The notes below the pieces were generated by a model. It was not told the origin of the DNA. It worked only from the letters and a program-made list of their open reading frames with translations, and made no database searches. Position numbers and translations under genes: made by a program. From contig NZ_JBGQQU010000025.1 of the NCBI RefSeq assembly GCF_045528445.1, forward strand, positions 1 to 51,773: a DNA stretch of 51,773 bases. The letters run 5' to 3'. This stretch comes from Desemzia sp045528445 (GTDB lineage Bacteria; Bacillota; Bacilli; Lactobacillales; Carnobacteriaceae). Each line of letters begins with the position of its first letter. The first letter of the stretch is position 1. Of this stretch, positions 15,922 to 24,796 are shown piece by piece.

Positions 15922-17498
15922 AGTTTATTGAAACAGAAAGCATCGCACCCTTAGCTTGGTGTGCCAAAATTGAAAAAGAAACGCTGGCTGTGGAATTAAC
16001 TCATGGCAGTAAAGTTGAAACAAGAAAAGAAGGTTTTGTAGAAGGTGCGTGGGATGGAGAGTTTACAAGTTTTCAATTTGATTTGGCCGATTTTCTGATG
16101 GGGTCGGGGGGAAAGCATGTAACAAGGGAGGGTGAGGAACAACTTTTATTTGCTACTCCGTCGCATACTTTAGAACGGTTGTATGCTGTTAGAGTTGAAA
16201 GAAATTTATACGTCTCAAACTCGCTGCCGTTTATTCTCGTTCAATCAGAAACCCATTTAGACGGACATTATTCTCGATATGAAGAAGACCTCAACACGAT
16301 TCTAAACGGTCTTCAATCAGTCAAAAAATGGATTCCACTGGTTGGAAACAAGCGGCTGCAACTGTTTTATCATTGCAATTTTCTAGTGAACAGCCAATTG
16401 GAAATGGCAGTTCAGCAAAAAAGGGATATGGAGCCGTTTGCTGACTTCAAAGACTATGAAGATCGCTTGTTAACTGCGTTGAAGCGCTTGAGAGACAATG
16501 CCAGTGTATCGGAAAGGTTAACTACTTATGGCTTAGTCACTACCATTTCAAAAGGGTACGATTCTGCAGCCTGCGCTGCTCTGGCTAAAGAAATCGGCTG
16601 CGAGATAGCAGTGACCTTTAATCAGCCTGAAAAGTATGCAACAGATTCTGGAGAAGAAGTAGCACGACAATTAAATTATCCTCACATCATTCAAAAAGAT
16701 GCCAATAGGTACCTAGAGAATAAAGAATTCCTTGAATCTGAATTCGTTTCTTCAGGTGATTTGGGAACCGGGATCGTTTATGCAGCTTTTGAAGAGGAAT
16801 TTAAAAGGAAATTGGTTTTTATTGGACACCGCGGTGATTGTGTTTGGGGCAAAAATGCACTAGATGTTAATAACGATCTGCGCTTTAATGATTTTGTGTT
16901 CGCAGGAACTTCTCAAGTAGAAAACCGACTGAAAGCAGATTACATCTTGGTTCCTGTTCCTTATTATGGGGCAGTACAGTGGCCTTCGTTAGATCAAATA
17001 TCACAATCATCAGAGATGGAGCCCTATTCGGTGGGTGGGGACTATGATCGACCTATTCCTAGAAGAATGGTTGAAACAAGAGGAGTGAATCGGGAAGAAT
17101 TTGGATTTAAAAAGGCCGGTGCTGGTTTTAATTATCGCTATGACAATTCTAATCGTTTGAAAAAACGGATGTCTCCTCATTCGTACCACTCTTTTTACAC
17201 GTATTTTCTTACCCATAGACGAAAATCTTATCAAAATATTTTCCGTTGGGCTCAGTATTTTTGGAATACTAAAAGAATCTATAGTGGTGTATTGCTTCAT
17301 CGCTTAGGAATCAAAGTTCCTTTTAAAGAGATTGAATTTGATGGCGTTTCAAATCCGGGGCTCCCTTCCTATCTTTTTCTTTGGGGAGTTGCCAAACAGA
17401 TGGAAAAATATCGAACAGGACTAGAAAAGCAGCCCAAAACGTTACCAGAAACAGTTAGAAACCGATCGTATAAAAGACAGGAGGTAGTTAAATCATGA
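15918..17498 (+). CDS. Asparagine-synthetase-like protein, copy 2 (altered GDE motif)
   Basis: A 526-residue paralogue of the preceding gene, alignable throughout (VEGAWDGEF, SHTLERLYAVRVERNLYVSNSLPF, TTISKGYDSAAC, then the YSVGGDYDRPIPRRM block). The pyrophosphatase loop SKGYDS is kept (211-216), but the GDE triplet reads Gly-Asp-Cys (306-308), in HRGDCVWGK, changing an acidic residue normally near magnesium. The N-terminal Cys nucleophile is also absent. The copies may form a heteromer with one active subunit, or act on different substrates. ATGA overlaps on both sides (15918-15921 and 17495-17498) imply tight co-translation. Confidence 0.7.
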   Translation: MKFIETESIAPLAWCAKIEKETLAVELTHGSKVETRKEGFVEGAWDGEFTSFQFDLADFLMGSGGKHVTREGEEQLLFATPSHTLERLYAVRVERNLYVSNSLPFILVQSETHLDGHYSRYEEDLNTILNGLQSVKKWIPLVGNKRLQLFYHCNFLVNSQLEMAVQQKRDMEPFADFKDYEDRLLTALKRLRDNASVSERLTTYGLVTTISKGYDSAACAALAKEIGCEIAVTFNQPEKYATDSGEEVARQLNYPHIIQKDANRYLENKEFLESEFVSSGDLGTGIVYAAFEEEFKRKLVFIGHRGDCVWGKNALDVNNDLRFNDFVFAGTSQVENRLKADYILVPVPYYGAVQWPSLDQISQSSEMEPYSVGGDYDRPIPRRMVETRGVNREEFGFKKAGAGFNYRYDNSNRLKKRMSPHSYHSFYTYFLTHRRKSYQNIFRWAQYFWNTKRIYSGVLLHRLGIKVPFKEIEFDGVSNPGLPSYLFLWGVAKQMEKYRTGLEKQPKTLPETVRNRSYKRQEVVKS

Positions 17499-18526
17499 GT
17501 ACGAATATTCTTATCCTAAGTTGCGGTACACGCAATAAAATCGTAGCGTATTTCAGACAAGAACTAGCTGGTAAAGGAAAGGTCGTTGCAGCTGATTCCA
17601 GTCCGCTTGCTCCAGCGCTCTATGAAGCCGATGAGGCGGTAATTGTTCCGTCTATCAAAGACAAGCACTATTTAGAGACGCTGTTGTCATTGTGTAGAGA
17701 AAAAAAGATCAAAGCTGTTTTTTCTTTAATCGATCCTGAACTCAATTTGTTGGCGAAATACAAAAAAGACTTTTTAGCCATCGGCACGATCCCTATTATT
17801 TCAGATGTAGAAAAAGTTGCGATGTGCTTTAATAAGTATGCTTTATATGAATTTTTGACGCAAGCACAGATTCCTACTCCAATAAGTTATTTGGAAGAAC
17901 ATAAATTTTTACAGGATATGAGAAAAGGGCTGATCTCTTTTCCGGTCATTATAAAACCTTATGATGGCAGTGCCAGTATGCAGATTCATAAAGTGCATTC
18001 CAGTGATGAAATGGAAGACTTGATGGTATGTGACGATCATCTGATGATCCAAGAATTTATGGATGGTATTGAAATAGGGGCAGATGTTTATGTTGATTTG
18101 CTTTCTCGAAAAGTGGTCTCTATTTTCACCAAGGAAAAAATCAAAATGCGTGCCGGAGAGACAGACAAAGCCCGTTCTATAAAAGAGGGGAAATTATTTG
18201 ATCTTATTCAATCTGTTGTTGAGAAGGTCGGTTTGACCGGGATGCTGGATATTGATTTATTCAAAGTCGGAGATGAGTATGTGATTTCTGAAATCAACCC
18301 GCGCTTCGGCGGCGGCTATCCGCACGCTTATGGCTGTGGCGTATCTTTTCCTCGCATGCTCCTCAATAATCTGGAAGGAAAAGTAAATCCTTCTCAGATA
18401 GGAGAGTATGAAGCAGATATCTATATGGCCAAATACAATGAGATCAAGATTATTCCAGCAGCAGAGTTGCCTAAAGAGATGATGATTTCCTTACCAATTC
18501 CAGACGCCGCTTCTTCTCAGAGCTGA
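17495..18526 (+). CDS. ATP-grasp ligase (CarB/PylC-like)
   Basis: A 343-residue ATP-grasp enzyme. An N-terminal Rossmann-like preATP-grasp domain (TNILILSCGTRNKIVAYF) carries a D-S-P-like motif at AADSSPLAPA. The ATP-binding part has FPVIIKPYDGSASMQIHKV, then MIQEFMDGIEIGADVYVD. The catalytic end GMLDIDLFKVGDEYVISEINPRFGGGYP holds the Mg ligands Glu and Asn. The family joins a carboxylate to an amine through an acyl phosphate. In this operon it may couple an amino acid to an amino sugar or to another amino acid. Last of the five-gene module that begins at 12332. Confidence 0.8.
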   Translation: MSTNILILSCGTRNKIVAYFRQELAGKGKVVAADSSPLAPALYEADEAVIVPSIKDKHYLETLLSLCREKKIKAVFSLIDPELNLLAKYKKDFLAIGTIPIISDVEKVAMCFNKYALYEFLTQAQIPTPISYLEEHKFLQDMRKGLISFPVIIKPYDGSASMQIHKVHSSDEMEDLMVCDDHLMIQEFMDGIEIGADVYVDLLSRKVVSIFTKEKIKMRAGETDKARSIKEGKLFDLIQSVVEKVGLTGMLDIDLFKVGDEYVISEINPRFGGGYPHAYGCGVSFPRMLLNNLEGKVNPSQIGEYEADIYMAKYNEIKIIPAAELPKEMMISLPIPDAASSQS

Positions 18527-18592
18527 CTCGTTGTTTAACGCTCTGATGAAAAGCGGTTAAAAATAAAAATAGACGAAACAGGAGTGAACGCT

Positions 18593-19792
18593 ATGGAGCA
18601 ACCAAAAAGAATATTACTCTCTTCCCCGCATATGTCGGGAAACGAATTGAGGTACATTGATGAAGCTTTTCAAACCAATTGGATCGCCCCGCTTGGACCG
18701 AATGTGAATCAATTTGAAACAGACTTGGCTCATTACGCTGGAACAAAAGCAGCTACAGTGACCAACTCAGGAACTGCTGCTATTCATCTAGCGTTAGCTG
18801 TCTTGGGTGTCCAAAAAGGGGATAGAGTATTTTGCTCTACGTTTACTTTTATTGCTAGTGCCAATCCAGTTCTTTATCTAGGAGCCGACTTGGCTTTCAT
18901 TGATTCAGAGCCAAACACTTGGAATATGTCGCCTATTGCCCTAGCTAGAGCTTTAAAAACAGCTAAGCGGGAGAATCAGTTGCCAAAAGCCATCATTGTT
19001 GTCCATCTATACGGACAAAGCGCCAATATGGAAGCCTTGCTTGAAGTTGCGGATGCATATGGCGTTCCGATTATAGAAGACGCTGCTGAGTCCTTAGGTT
19101 CAACGTATAAAGATAAAAAGAGCGGAACATTAGGTAAAATCGGTGTTTATTCTTTCAATGGGAATAAAATCATTACTACATCTGGTGGAGGAGCACTAGT
19201 ATCGGACGATAAAGAATTAGTCGAAACAGCTCGATTTTTGGCTACTCAAGCTAAAGACTCAGCTCCTTATTACCAACATTCAAAAATAGGCTACAACTAC
19301 CGGATGAGCAACATTTCAGCAGGTATTGGGATTGCTCAATTACAAGTCTTGGAAGAAAGAGTAGCCAGCCGTAGAGCAGTATTCGATCTTTATACACAGG
19401 AAATGAACAACATCGAAGGAATCCGGTTCATGCCTGAACTAGAAGGGTCTGTTTCTAATCGTTGGCTGACGACGTTGCTGATTGATCCCTTTATCATTCA
19501 GCAAAAGCCGTTTGAAGTGATGCAGCTGATGAACGAAGTGGGCATCGAAACGCGTTTGCTTTGGAAACCACTGCACTTGCAACCTCTGTTCAAACAAGCT
19601 AAGTTCTATCGCCATAATGAACGAACGAGTCCTGTATCTGATTTACTGTTTGCTATGGGCTTATGTCTTCCCTCAGGAAGCAATTTGAGACTGGAAGAGC
19701 AATACCGTGTCATTGAAACACTCCATCAAATCTTTAATCCTCAACCAATCTACGCACCAACCATCAAAACACCAGCATTCTCTGATTACTAA
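18593..19792 (+). CDS. DegT/DnrJ/EryC1-family sugar aminotransferase
   Basis: A 399-residue PLP aminotransferase of the PglE/EpsN group. Family blocks: LSSPHMSGNELRYIDEAF, TNWIAPLGPNV, TNSGTAAIHLAL (phosphate cup), EDAAESLGSTYK (Asp to the pyridine N) and SFNGNKIITTSGGGAL with the PLP lysine. It should aminate a 4-keto-6-deoxy nucleotide sugar, such as the product of the dehydratase at 27837, to give a 4-amino sugar. That would be the attachment point for an acyl or aminoacyl group. Start: ATG 18593 follows AGGAGTG, which itself contains the alternative GTG 18584. Separated from the ATP-grasp gene by 66 bases. Confidence 0.88.
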   Translation: MEQPKRILLSSPHMSGNELRYIDEAFQTNWIAPLGPNVNQFETDLAHYAGTKAATVTNSGTAAIHLALAVLGVQKGDRVFCSTFTFIASANPVLYLGADLAFIDSEPNTWNMSPIALARALKTAKRENQLPKAIIVVHLYGQSANMEALLEVADAYGVPIIEDAAESLGSTYKDKKSGTLGKIGVYSFNGNKIITTSGGGALVSDDKELVETARFLATQAKDSAPYYQHSKIGYNYRMSNISAGIGIAQLQVLEERVASRRAVFDLYTQEMNNIEGIRFMPELEGSVSNRWLTTLLIDPFIIQQKPFEVMQLMNEVGIETRLLWKPLHLQPLFKQAKFYRHNERTSPVSDLLFAMGLCLPSGSNLRLEEQYRVIETLHQIFNPQPIYAPTIKTPAFSDY

Positions 19793-19834
19793 CTTCCTTA
19801 TCTCAACCATTCATTGAAAAAGGAGGAATCCAGT

Positions 19835-21058
19835 ATGTCAAAAGCTTTAGTGATGGCATCCATCGCTCCTATGATCTCATCTTTTAATCGCGACAACATT
19901 CGCTTGCTGCAAGAAATGGGGCTTGAAGTCCACGTACTAGCTAATTTTGCTGAAGACAGTGAAAAGCCAACAGGCCGGAACCAACAGTTTAGAAAAGAGT
20001 TAGAAGCTAAAGGCGTAACGGTCTTTGATGTTGCAATAGACCGAAATCCATTGAAAAAAACCAACCTGCAAGTATTTTTTCACATCAAAAAAATCTTTGA
20101 CCAAGAACACTATGCTTTGATCCATTGCCATTCACCAATAGGAGGTGTGTTGACTCGACTGGCTGCTGCAGAAGCTCGGAAAAGCGGCACAAAAGTTATT
20201 TACACGGCTCATGGTTTTCATTTCTTTAATGGGGCTCCTAGAAAAAATTGGCTGTTGTACTATCCAGTTGAAAAATGGTTAGCGCGTTATACCGACTGCT
20301 TGATCACTATTAATGGAGAAGACTATGAAGCGGCTCACCTTCGCAAATTTAAAGTCGGTTATCTGACTATGATGGAAGGAGTAGGGATCGATCAAATGCG
20401 TTTTATCCCCACGAATGATGCACTTCGAAAAGAGGTCAGAACAAAACTTGGTTTCCCAAAAGAGGCGTTTATTCTGATTTATGTCGGCGAATTGTGCACC
20501 CGGAAAAATCAACGGGTACTTATTGAAACTGCAAAGTTGCTGGCACCGGATATAGCAGATCTTAAGCTGCTGTTGGTCGGAGAAGGAGATAAAAGAGAAC
20601 AGTATATTCACCAAATCAGTGAACTTGGGGTGGAAGAACAAGTTGAACTATTAGGCTACCGTGGAGATGTGAACCAACTGATGCAGATGGCGGATGTCGT
20701 AGTTTCTTCTTCCAAACAAGAAGGACTGCCCGTCAATATCATGGAAGGAATGGCAACTGGTCTGCCCTTAGTAGTCAGCAACTGCCGTGGAAACCGAGAT
20801 TTGGTTCGCAACGGACAAAACGGTTTTGTGGTCGAAGAAGAAGCGGCTCAGTTTGCTGAAGCAATCAAGGAGCTGTATGCATCAAAAGCTCTGCGTAAAT
20901 CATTTGGAGCTCAGAGCTTAGAGCTGGTACAGCAATACGGCATCAACACGATCTCGCTTAAAATGAAAACTCTTTATCAAGAAACGTTGCAGACGGCGAT
21001 CTCCATGTCTTTGACCGCAGCAACGTTGACCTCAGAACAAAAGAAAACGACAAGATGA
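19835..21058 (+). CDS. GT4-family glycosyltransferase
   Basis: A 407-residue retaining glycosyltransferase of GT-B fold. The N-terminal acceptor domain begins ALVMASIAPMISSFNRDNI, with HCHSPIGGVLTRLAA and YTAHGFHFFNGAP. The donor domain has FILIYVGELCTRKNQRVLI, LLVGEGDKREQYI and the nucleotide-sugar E-x7-E motif in QEGLPVNIMEGMATGLPLV. This pattern is close to EpsD/CapM-type enzymes using UDP-HexNAc. Start: AGGAGG six bases or so before ATG 19835; the longer TTG start is upstream of the SD. It adds one sugar to the lipid-linked repeat unit; donor and linkage are unknown. Confidence 0.88.
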   Translation: MSKALVMASIAPMISSFNRDNIRLLQEMGLEVHVLANFAEDSEKPTGRNQQFRKELEAKGVTVFDVAIDRNPLKKTNLQVFFHIKKIFDQEHYALIHCHSPIGGVLTRLAAAEARKSGTKVIYTAHGFHFFNGAPRKNWLLYYPVEKWLARYTDCLITINGEDYEAAHLRKFKVGYLTMMEGVGIDQMRFIPTNDALRKEVRTKLGFPKEAFILIYVGELCTRKNQRVLIETAKLLAPDIADLKLLLVGEGDKREQYIHQISELGVEEQVELLGYRGDVNQLMQMADVVVSSSKQEGLPVNIMEGMATGLPLVVSNCRGNRDLVRNGQNGFVVEEEAAQFAEAIKELYASKALRKSFGAQSLELVQQYGINTISLKMKTLYQETLQTAISMSLTAATLTSEQKKTTR

Positions 21059-21069
21059 GGGTGTTAAAC

Positions 21070-22101
21070 ATGATCAATCCAAAAGTGAGTGTCATTGTTC
21101 CGATTTACAATGCTGAAGCATTTTTAGTTTCTTGTGTTAGAAGTGTTTTAGCACAAACGTTGACAGATATCGAGGTTTTGCTAATAGATGATGGATCTTC
21201 TGACAGCTCAGCGGTTATTTGTCGGCATTTTATGCAACAGGATTCACGAGTCACTGTGATCAATAAAGAAAACGAAGGAGTCTCGGCAACTAGAAATCTA
21301 GGTCTGGCATGGGCAAAAGGTGAATACATTGCTTTTCTGGATGCTGATGACACGCTGATTGAAGAGGCGTTAGAGATACTCGTTCAAACACTCGAAGAAA
21401 AACAAGTAGAGGTTGTTTTTGCCAATTATTTTTACCTCTACAATGATCGAAAAGTTTATCGCGGACCCCGAATACCAGGAGGAATCTATCCTGTAACAGA
21501 GCTCAGGTCACAATTGATCGACGATGGGACCTTATCCGGCATCTTATTTGGATCGGTGGGGGCAGCTTTGTACAAAAGAGCATTGATCAAGCAGCATCAC
21601 ATTCGGTTTCAAGAAGAAGTGGCTTTAAATGAAGATGGTTTATTCAATGTCATGTACCTGCTTCATTCAACCAGCTGTTGCTATTTGAGTGACCAGCACG
21701 TATACGGCTATCGAAAACAAATTGAATCTGTCACGAGTCGATTCCAACCCAATAAAAATTTTGACAGTGCCACAGTTGCTATTGATCAGTATTGCCAGCC
21801 AATCAGTCAGGAATTATCATTGGAGCAGCAATTGCGCAGAAGGCAGGTCTCTATCAGCTTATGGCAGGCATTAAATATTTGTTCAGAAGAAAACCCGGCT
21901 TCTTATCGAGCAACGATTCGGCAGCTGAAGGAACTATTTGGACACCAAGAACTGCAAGGATGTTTCCCTTACATGGAAGAAGAGAAAATGAATCGCTACA
22001 AACGAGTTTATTACCAGCTGATAAAAAAAAGACGCACACACTTATTTTATCTTACGACCCGATTTTTACTGCCGACTGCTTCAAGGCTCGTAAAAAGATA
22101 G
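21070..22101 (+). CDS. GT2-family glycosyltransferase
   Basis: A 343-residue GT-A-fold inverting glycosyltransferase. VSVIVPIYNAEAFL opens the nucleotide-binding half; DDGSSDSS and the DxD-type YIAFLDADDTL bind the metal and UDP; NEDGLFNVMYL carries the catalytic-base region. The C-terminal 120 residues are helical and basic, probably for membrane contact. Two starts are possible: ATG 21055, overlapping the previous stop as ATGA, and ATG 21070, seven bases after GAGGGTG. The second is preferred because the protein then begins directly with the family's first strand. One sugar-addition step of the repeat unit. Confidence 0.85.
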   Translation: MINPKVSVIVPIYNAEAFLVSCVRSVLAQTLTDIEVLLIDDGSSDSSAVICRHFMQQDSRVTVINKENEGVSATRNLGLAWAKGEYIAFLDADDTLIEEALEILVQTLEEKQVEVVFANYFYLYNDRKVYRGPRIPGGIYPVTELRSQLIDDGTLSGILFGSVGAALYKRALIKQHHIRFQEEVALNEDGLFNVMYLLHSTSCCYLSDQHVYGYRKQIESVTSRFQPNKNFDSATVAIDQYCQPISQELSLEQQLRRRQVSISLWQALNICSEENPASYRATIRQLKELFGHQELQGCFPYMEEEKMNRYKRVYYQLIKKRRTHLFYLTTRFLLPTASRLVKR

Positions 22102-22168
22102 GTCTACTGATGGAAGATAAAAAAACATAAATGTTGATGGCGTTTATGTCGGGAAAGGAGAAAGTAAG

Positions 22169-23365
22169 ATGAAAATTCTCTTTGTTGGACAAAATTTGCA
22201 GCAAGGTGGTGTCCAGATTGCTTTGATCAATACATTAAAAGAACTGGTCAAGCAACAACATACGATCGATCTTTTCTTATTCGGCACTGGGGACTATGCT
22301 TCAGAAGTGCCTCCAGAAGTGAATTTTTACCAAGGTACTAAGGGATTGCAGTTAGTGGCTACGCCTTATCATAAACTAGCCCAGAAAAAAAACAGTTTCG
22401 ATTATTGGTATCGATTAGGACTAACAATGGCAGTTCGGATTAAAAATCCTCATAGATTCTATGCTGATTTGTTCAAGCGTCAAAAAACGTTTGGGGGCTA
22501 TGATGTTGCGATTTCCTATTTTACAGATATCCCACATGGCTACTTCAATCAAGGAACCAATCAATACGTAGCAGACTTTGTAGAAGCTCGACAAAAGATC
22601 GCTTGGATTCACAACGATCCATTTGAAGGGCATTTTGAAGTAGATCATTGCCGCCGAGTATATGGAAATTTCGATCGGATCATTTGTGTTTCGGAAGCTT
22701 GTGCTGTGAAATTCAGACAATTTTTACCAGAATATGCCGGTAAAATTGGAACGGTCTACAACTTTTTTCCTTTAGAAGAGATTCTAGAAAAAGCACAGTC
22801 TATCAAATCAGCAATGCAGATCCCTCTTGATACGCCACTTATAAAACTAGTGACAGTAGCTCGCATCGATAATCAACAAAAACGGCTGGATCGTATTTTA
22901 GAAGTTGGGAAAAAGTTGATTGAAAACAAGGTAACGAACTTTCATTGGGAGATCATTGGGGAAGGGCCAGATTTAAAAAGCAATCAAGAACAAATTCAAT
23001 TGGCTGGACTAGAGCGTTTTATCGTATACCGCGGTTCACAGTTGAATCCGTACCCTGCAATAGCGCAAAGTGATTTATTTGTACTGACGTCACAATATGA
23101 GGGGTATCCAATGGTCGTCAATGAAGCATTGATCTTAGGTGTTCCAGTAGTTACGACTCCTTATGCAGCAGCTGCAGAGCAAGTTGAGTCGGGCTGCAAC
23201 GGAATCATCACTAAAATGGATATCGAAGATTTGTACCAACAGCTGAAAAGGCTGTTGGAAGATCCTGCAAAGATTCAGCAACTTAAAAATTATATTCAAA
23301 AACATCCGCTAACGAATCAAATGGCTATGGAGCAGCTGGATATCGTATTAGAAAAGAAGGGATAG
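22169..23365 (+). CDS. GT4-family glycosyltransferase
   Basis: A 398-residue GT-B glycosyltransferase. MKILFVGQNLQQGGVQIALI is the usual GT4 first strand and glycine loop. The donor domain has KLVTVARIDNQQKRLDRIL, WEIIGEGPDLKS and E-x7-E in QYEGYPMVVNEALILGVPVV. It is unlike the GT4 at 19835 in the N-terminal half, so it should use a different acceptor. GGAAAGGAGAAAG precedes the ATG. With the GT4 and GT2 upstream and the priming transferase, this gives at least a tetrasaccharide repeat unit if each enzyme adds one sugar. Confidence 0.85.
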   Translation: MKILFVGQNLQQGGVQIALINTLKELVKQQHTIDLFLFGTGDYASEVPPEVNFYQGTKGLQLVATPYHKLAQKKNSFDYWYRLGLTMAVRIKNPHRFYADLFKRQKTFGGYDVAISYFTDIPHGYFNQGTNQYVADFVEARQKIAWIHNDPFEGHFEVDHCRRVYGNFDRIICVSEACAVKFRQFLPEYAGKIGTVYNFFPLEEILEKAQSIKSAMQIPLDTPLIKLVTVARIDNQQKRLDRILEVGKKLIENKVTNFHWEIIGEGPDLKSNQEQIQLAGLERFIVYRGSQLNPYPAIAQSDLFVLTSQYEGYPMVVNEALILGVPVVTTPYAAAAEQVESGCNGIITKMDIEDLYQQLKRLLEDPAKIQQLKNYIQKHPLTNQMAMEQLDIVLEKKG

Positions 23366-23397
23366 TCAGCAGTTAGAACAGAAGAGGTGAAGTCCTT

Positions 23398-24780
23398 ATG
23401 GAAATAGAATCAAGCAAAACACCATTCGTCAATGCGAGCAGTATGAGTTGTTTTTTTGGCACCTTGTTTGTACTACTTAAAATGATTTCAGGAAGCAATC
23501 TCTTTTTAATTCTTTTTTTAGCAACAGCAGGGGTAGGAATGCTGTTGGAAAAGCCAGAGAATAAAATCAAATTGCTGTTGTTTTTTACACCGTGGGCGTA
23601 TGCCATCAAGTTTCATTTTACTCAGACTTCCTTATTTACGGTCATTACTATGATGTATTGTCTGATCATGCTGATGACGATCTTGATGAATCGAATTCAA
23701 ATTCCGCCTTATTACTTAATCAGTATGCTGCTTTTTGTAGGTTATATTCTTTTTTCATTGATGTTGAATGCTTCGACTTCTTTAAAAGGGGCGGTTAGTT
23801 TCCTGGCAACTTTTGCTGCAGTTTATTTAGCAGTGATCTTCATTGAAAAGCGCGATACGTTCAAGAGTTGTGCCAGAACCTATGCTGCGGGACTGGCGGT
23901 CTCCAGCGTGATAACGTTCCTCGGTTCATTCATTCCTAGGATCAGGACTTATCTCGAAAGCTACGCTACTGCATACACAGTCAATACAGAAGGACAACTG
24001 TATAGCCGTTTTTCAGGACTCGACATTGACCCCAATTACTATGCGATCCAAATTTTGATCGGTTTATCTTGTCTGGTGATGTTGGTGTTGGCAAGAGAAG
24101 CAAAGCTGATTGATTACTTGCTGTCTTTGCTGCTCATCATCTTTGGCCTTTTGTCTCTTTCTAAAATGTTTTTATTGAGTCTGGGATTACTGTTGACGTT
24201 TCTTCTGCTGCAACTAGTCAAAACAGATCTGAAGCAATTGATCAAAGTCTTGTTCTTGTTGACAGGCTTATTGGCAGTGGGGTTTATCTACGCAAAAGAT
24301 TACTTTTATGAAGCCTTTCTGTTCCGCTTTTTAAGTCAAGGAACAGATGCTTCCTCATTAACTACAGGACGTTCCACAATTTGGCTCCACTATTTGTACG
24401 GAATAACAGAAGACTTTAAATTGATGGTATTTGGAAATGGTGTCACTGGAGAATACTTGAATGGTGAGATTTCACATAATATGTATCTCATTGCTTGGTA
24501 TTACTTAGGAATAGTGGGAATCTTGATTGTATTGCAGCTCTTTTTCCAAATGAACTCCATTTTGCGTTTTAATCTGAAGCGGCAGACCTCTTTATCCTTT
24601 TTCCACTATTCATCCATTACACTGTTGTTGCTGCTGATCGCCAACTTTGCATTAGATTCCTTCATCATGCATTACTTCGGCGTTCATCTCTTTTTAGTCT
24701 TGATCGGCATTAACAGTCTGGCAAAACCTGTTCAGATAGAAGAAAATAATCGGTTGGCGATGATTCGTTCAGACCACTAA
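23398..24780 (+). CDS. O-antigen/EPS polymerase, Wzy-like
   Basis: A 460-residue integral membrane protein with about eleven hydrophobic segments. A larger extracytoplasmic loop lies near 190-215 (PRIRTYLESYATAYTVNTEGQLYSRF kept in short pieces) and another near 310-350 with RFLSQGTDASSLTTGRSTIW and NGEISHNMYLIAW. The 'SxLxTGRxxxW' and 'xxHNxYL' blocks are typical of the Wzy_C/O-antigen ligase-polymerase superfamily. It should join flipped repeat units outside the membrane. GAGGTG SD before ATG 23398. The family diverges quickly, so the call rests on topology, these motifs and the operon. Confidence 0.82.
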   Translation: MEIESSKTPFVNASSMSCFFGTLFVLLKMISGSNLFLILFLATAGVGMLLEKPENKIKLLLFFTPWAYAIKFHFTQTSLFTVITMMYCLIMLMTILMNRIQIPPYYLISMLLFVGYILFSLMLNASTSLKGAVSFLATFAAVYLAVIFIEKRDTFKSCARTYAAGLAVSSVITFLGSFIPRIRTYLESYATAYTVNTEGQLYSRFSGLDIDPNYYAIQILIGLSCLVMLVLAREAKLIDYLLSLLLIIFGLLSLSKMFLLSLGLLLTFLLLQLVKTDLKQLIKVLFLLTGLLAVGFIYAKDYFYEAFLFRFLSQGTDASSLTTGRSTIWLHYLYGITEDFKLMVFGNGVTGEYLNGEISHNMYLIAWYYLGIVGILIVLQLFFQMNSILRFNLKRQTSLSFFHYSSITLLLLLIANFALDSFIMHYFGVHLFLVLIGINSLAKPVQIEENNRLAMIRSDH

Positions 24781-24796
24781 GGAAGTGAATGAGCAA

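Noticed and set aside
14272..17498. Lasso-peptide or beta-lactam cluster
   Set aside because: The Asn-synthetase-like proteins suggest it, but no precursor peptide, leader peptidase or carboxyethylarginine-type gene is seen, and the genes are embedded in an eps operon.
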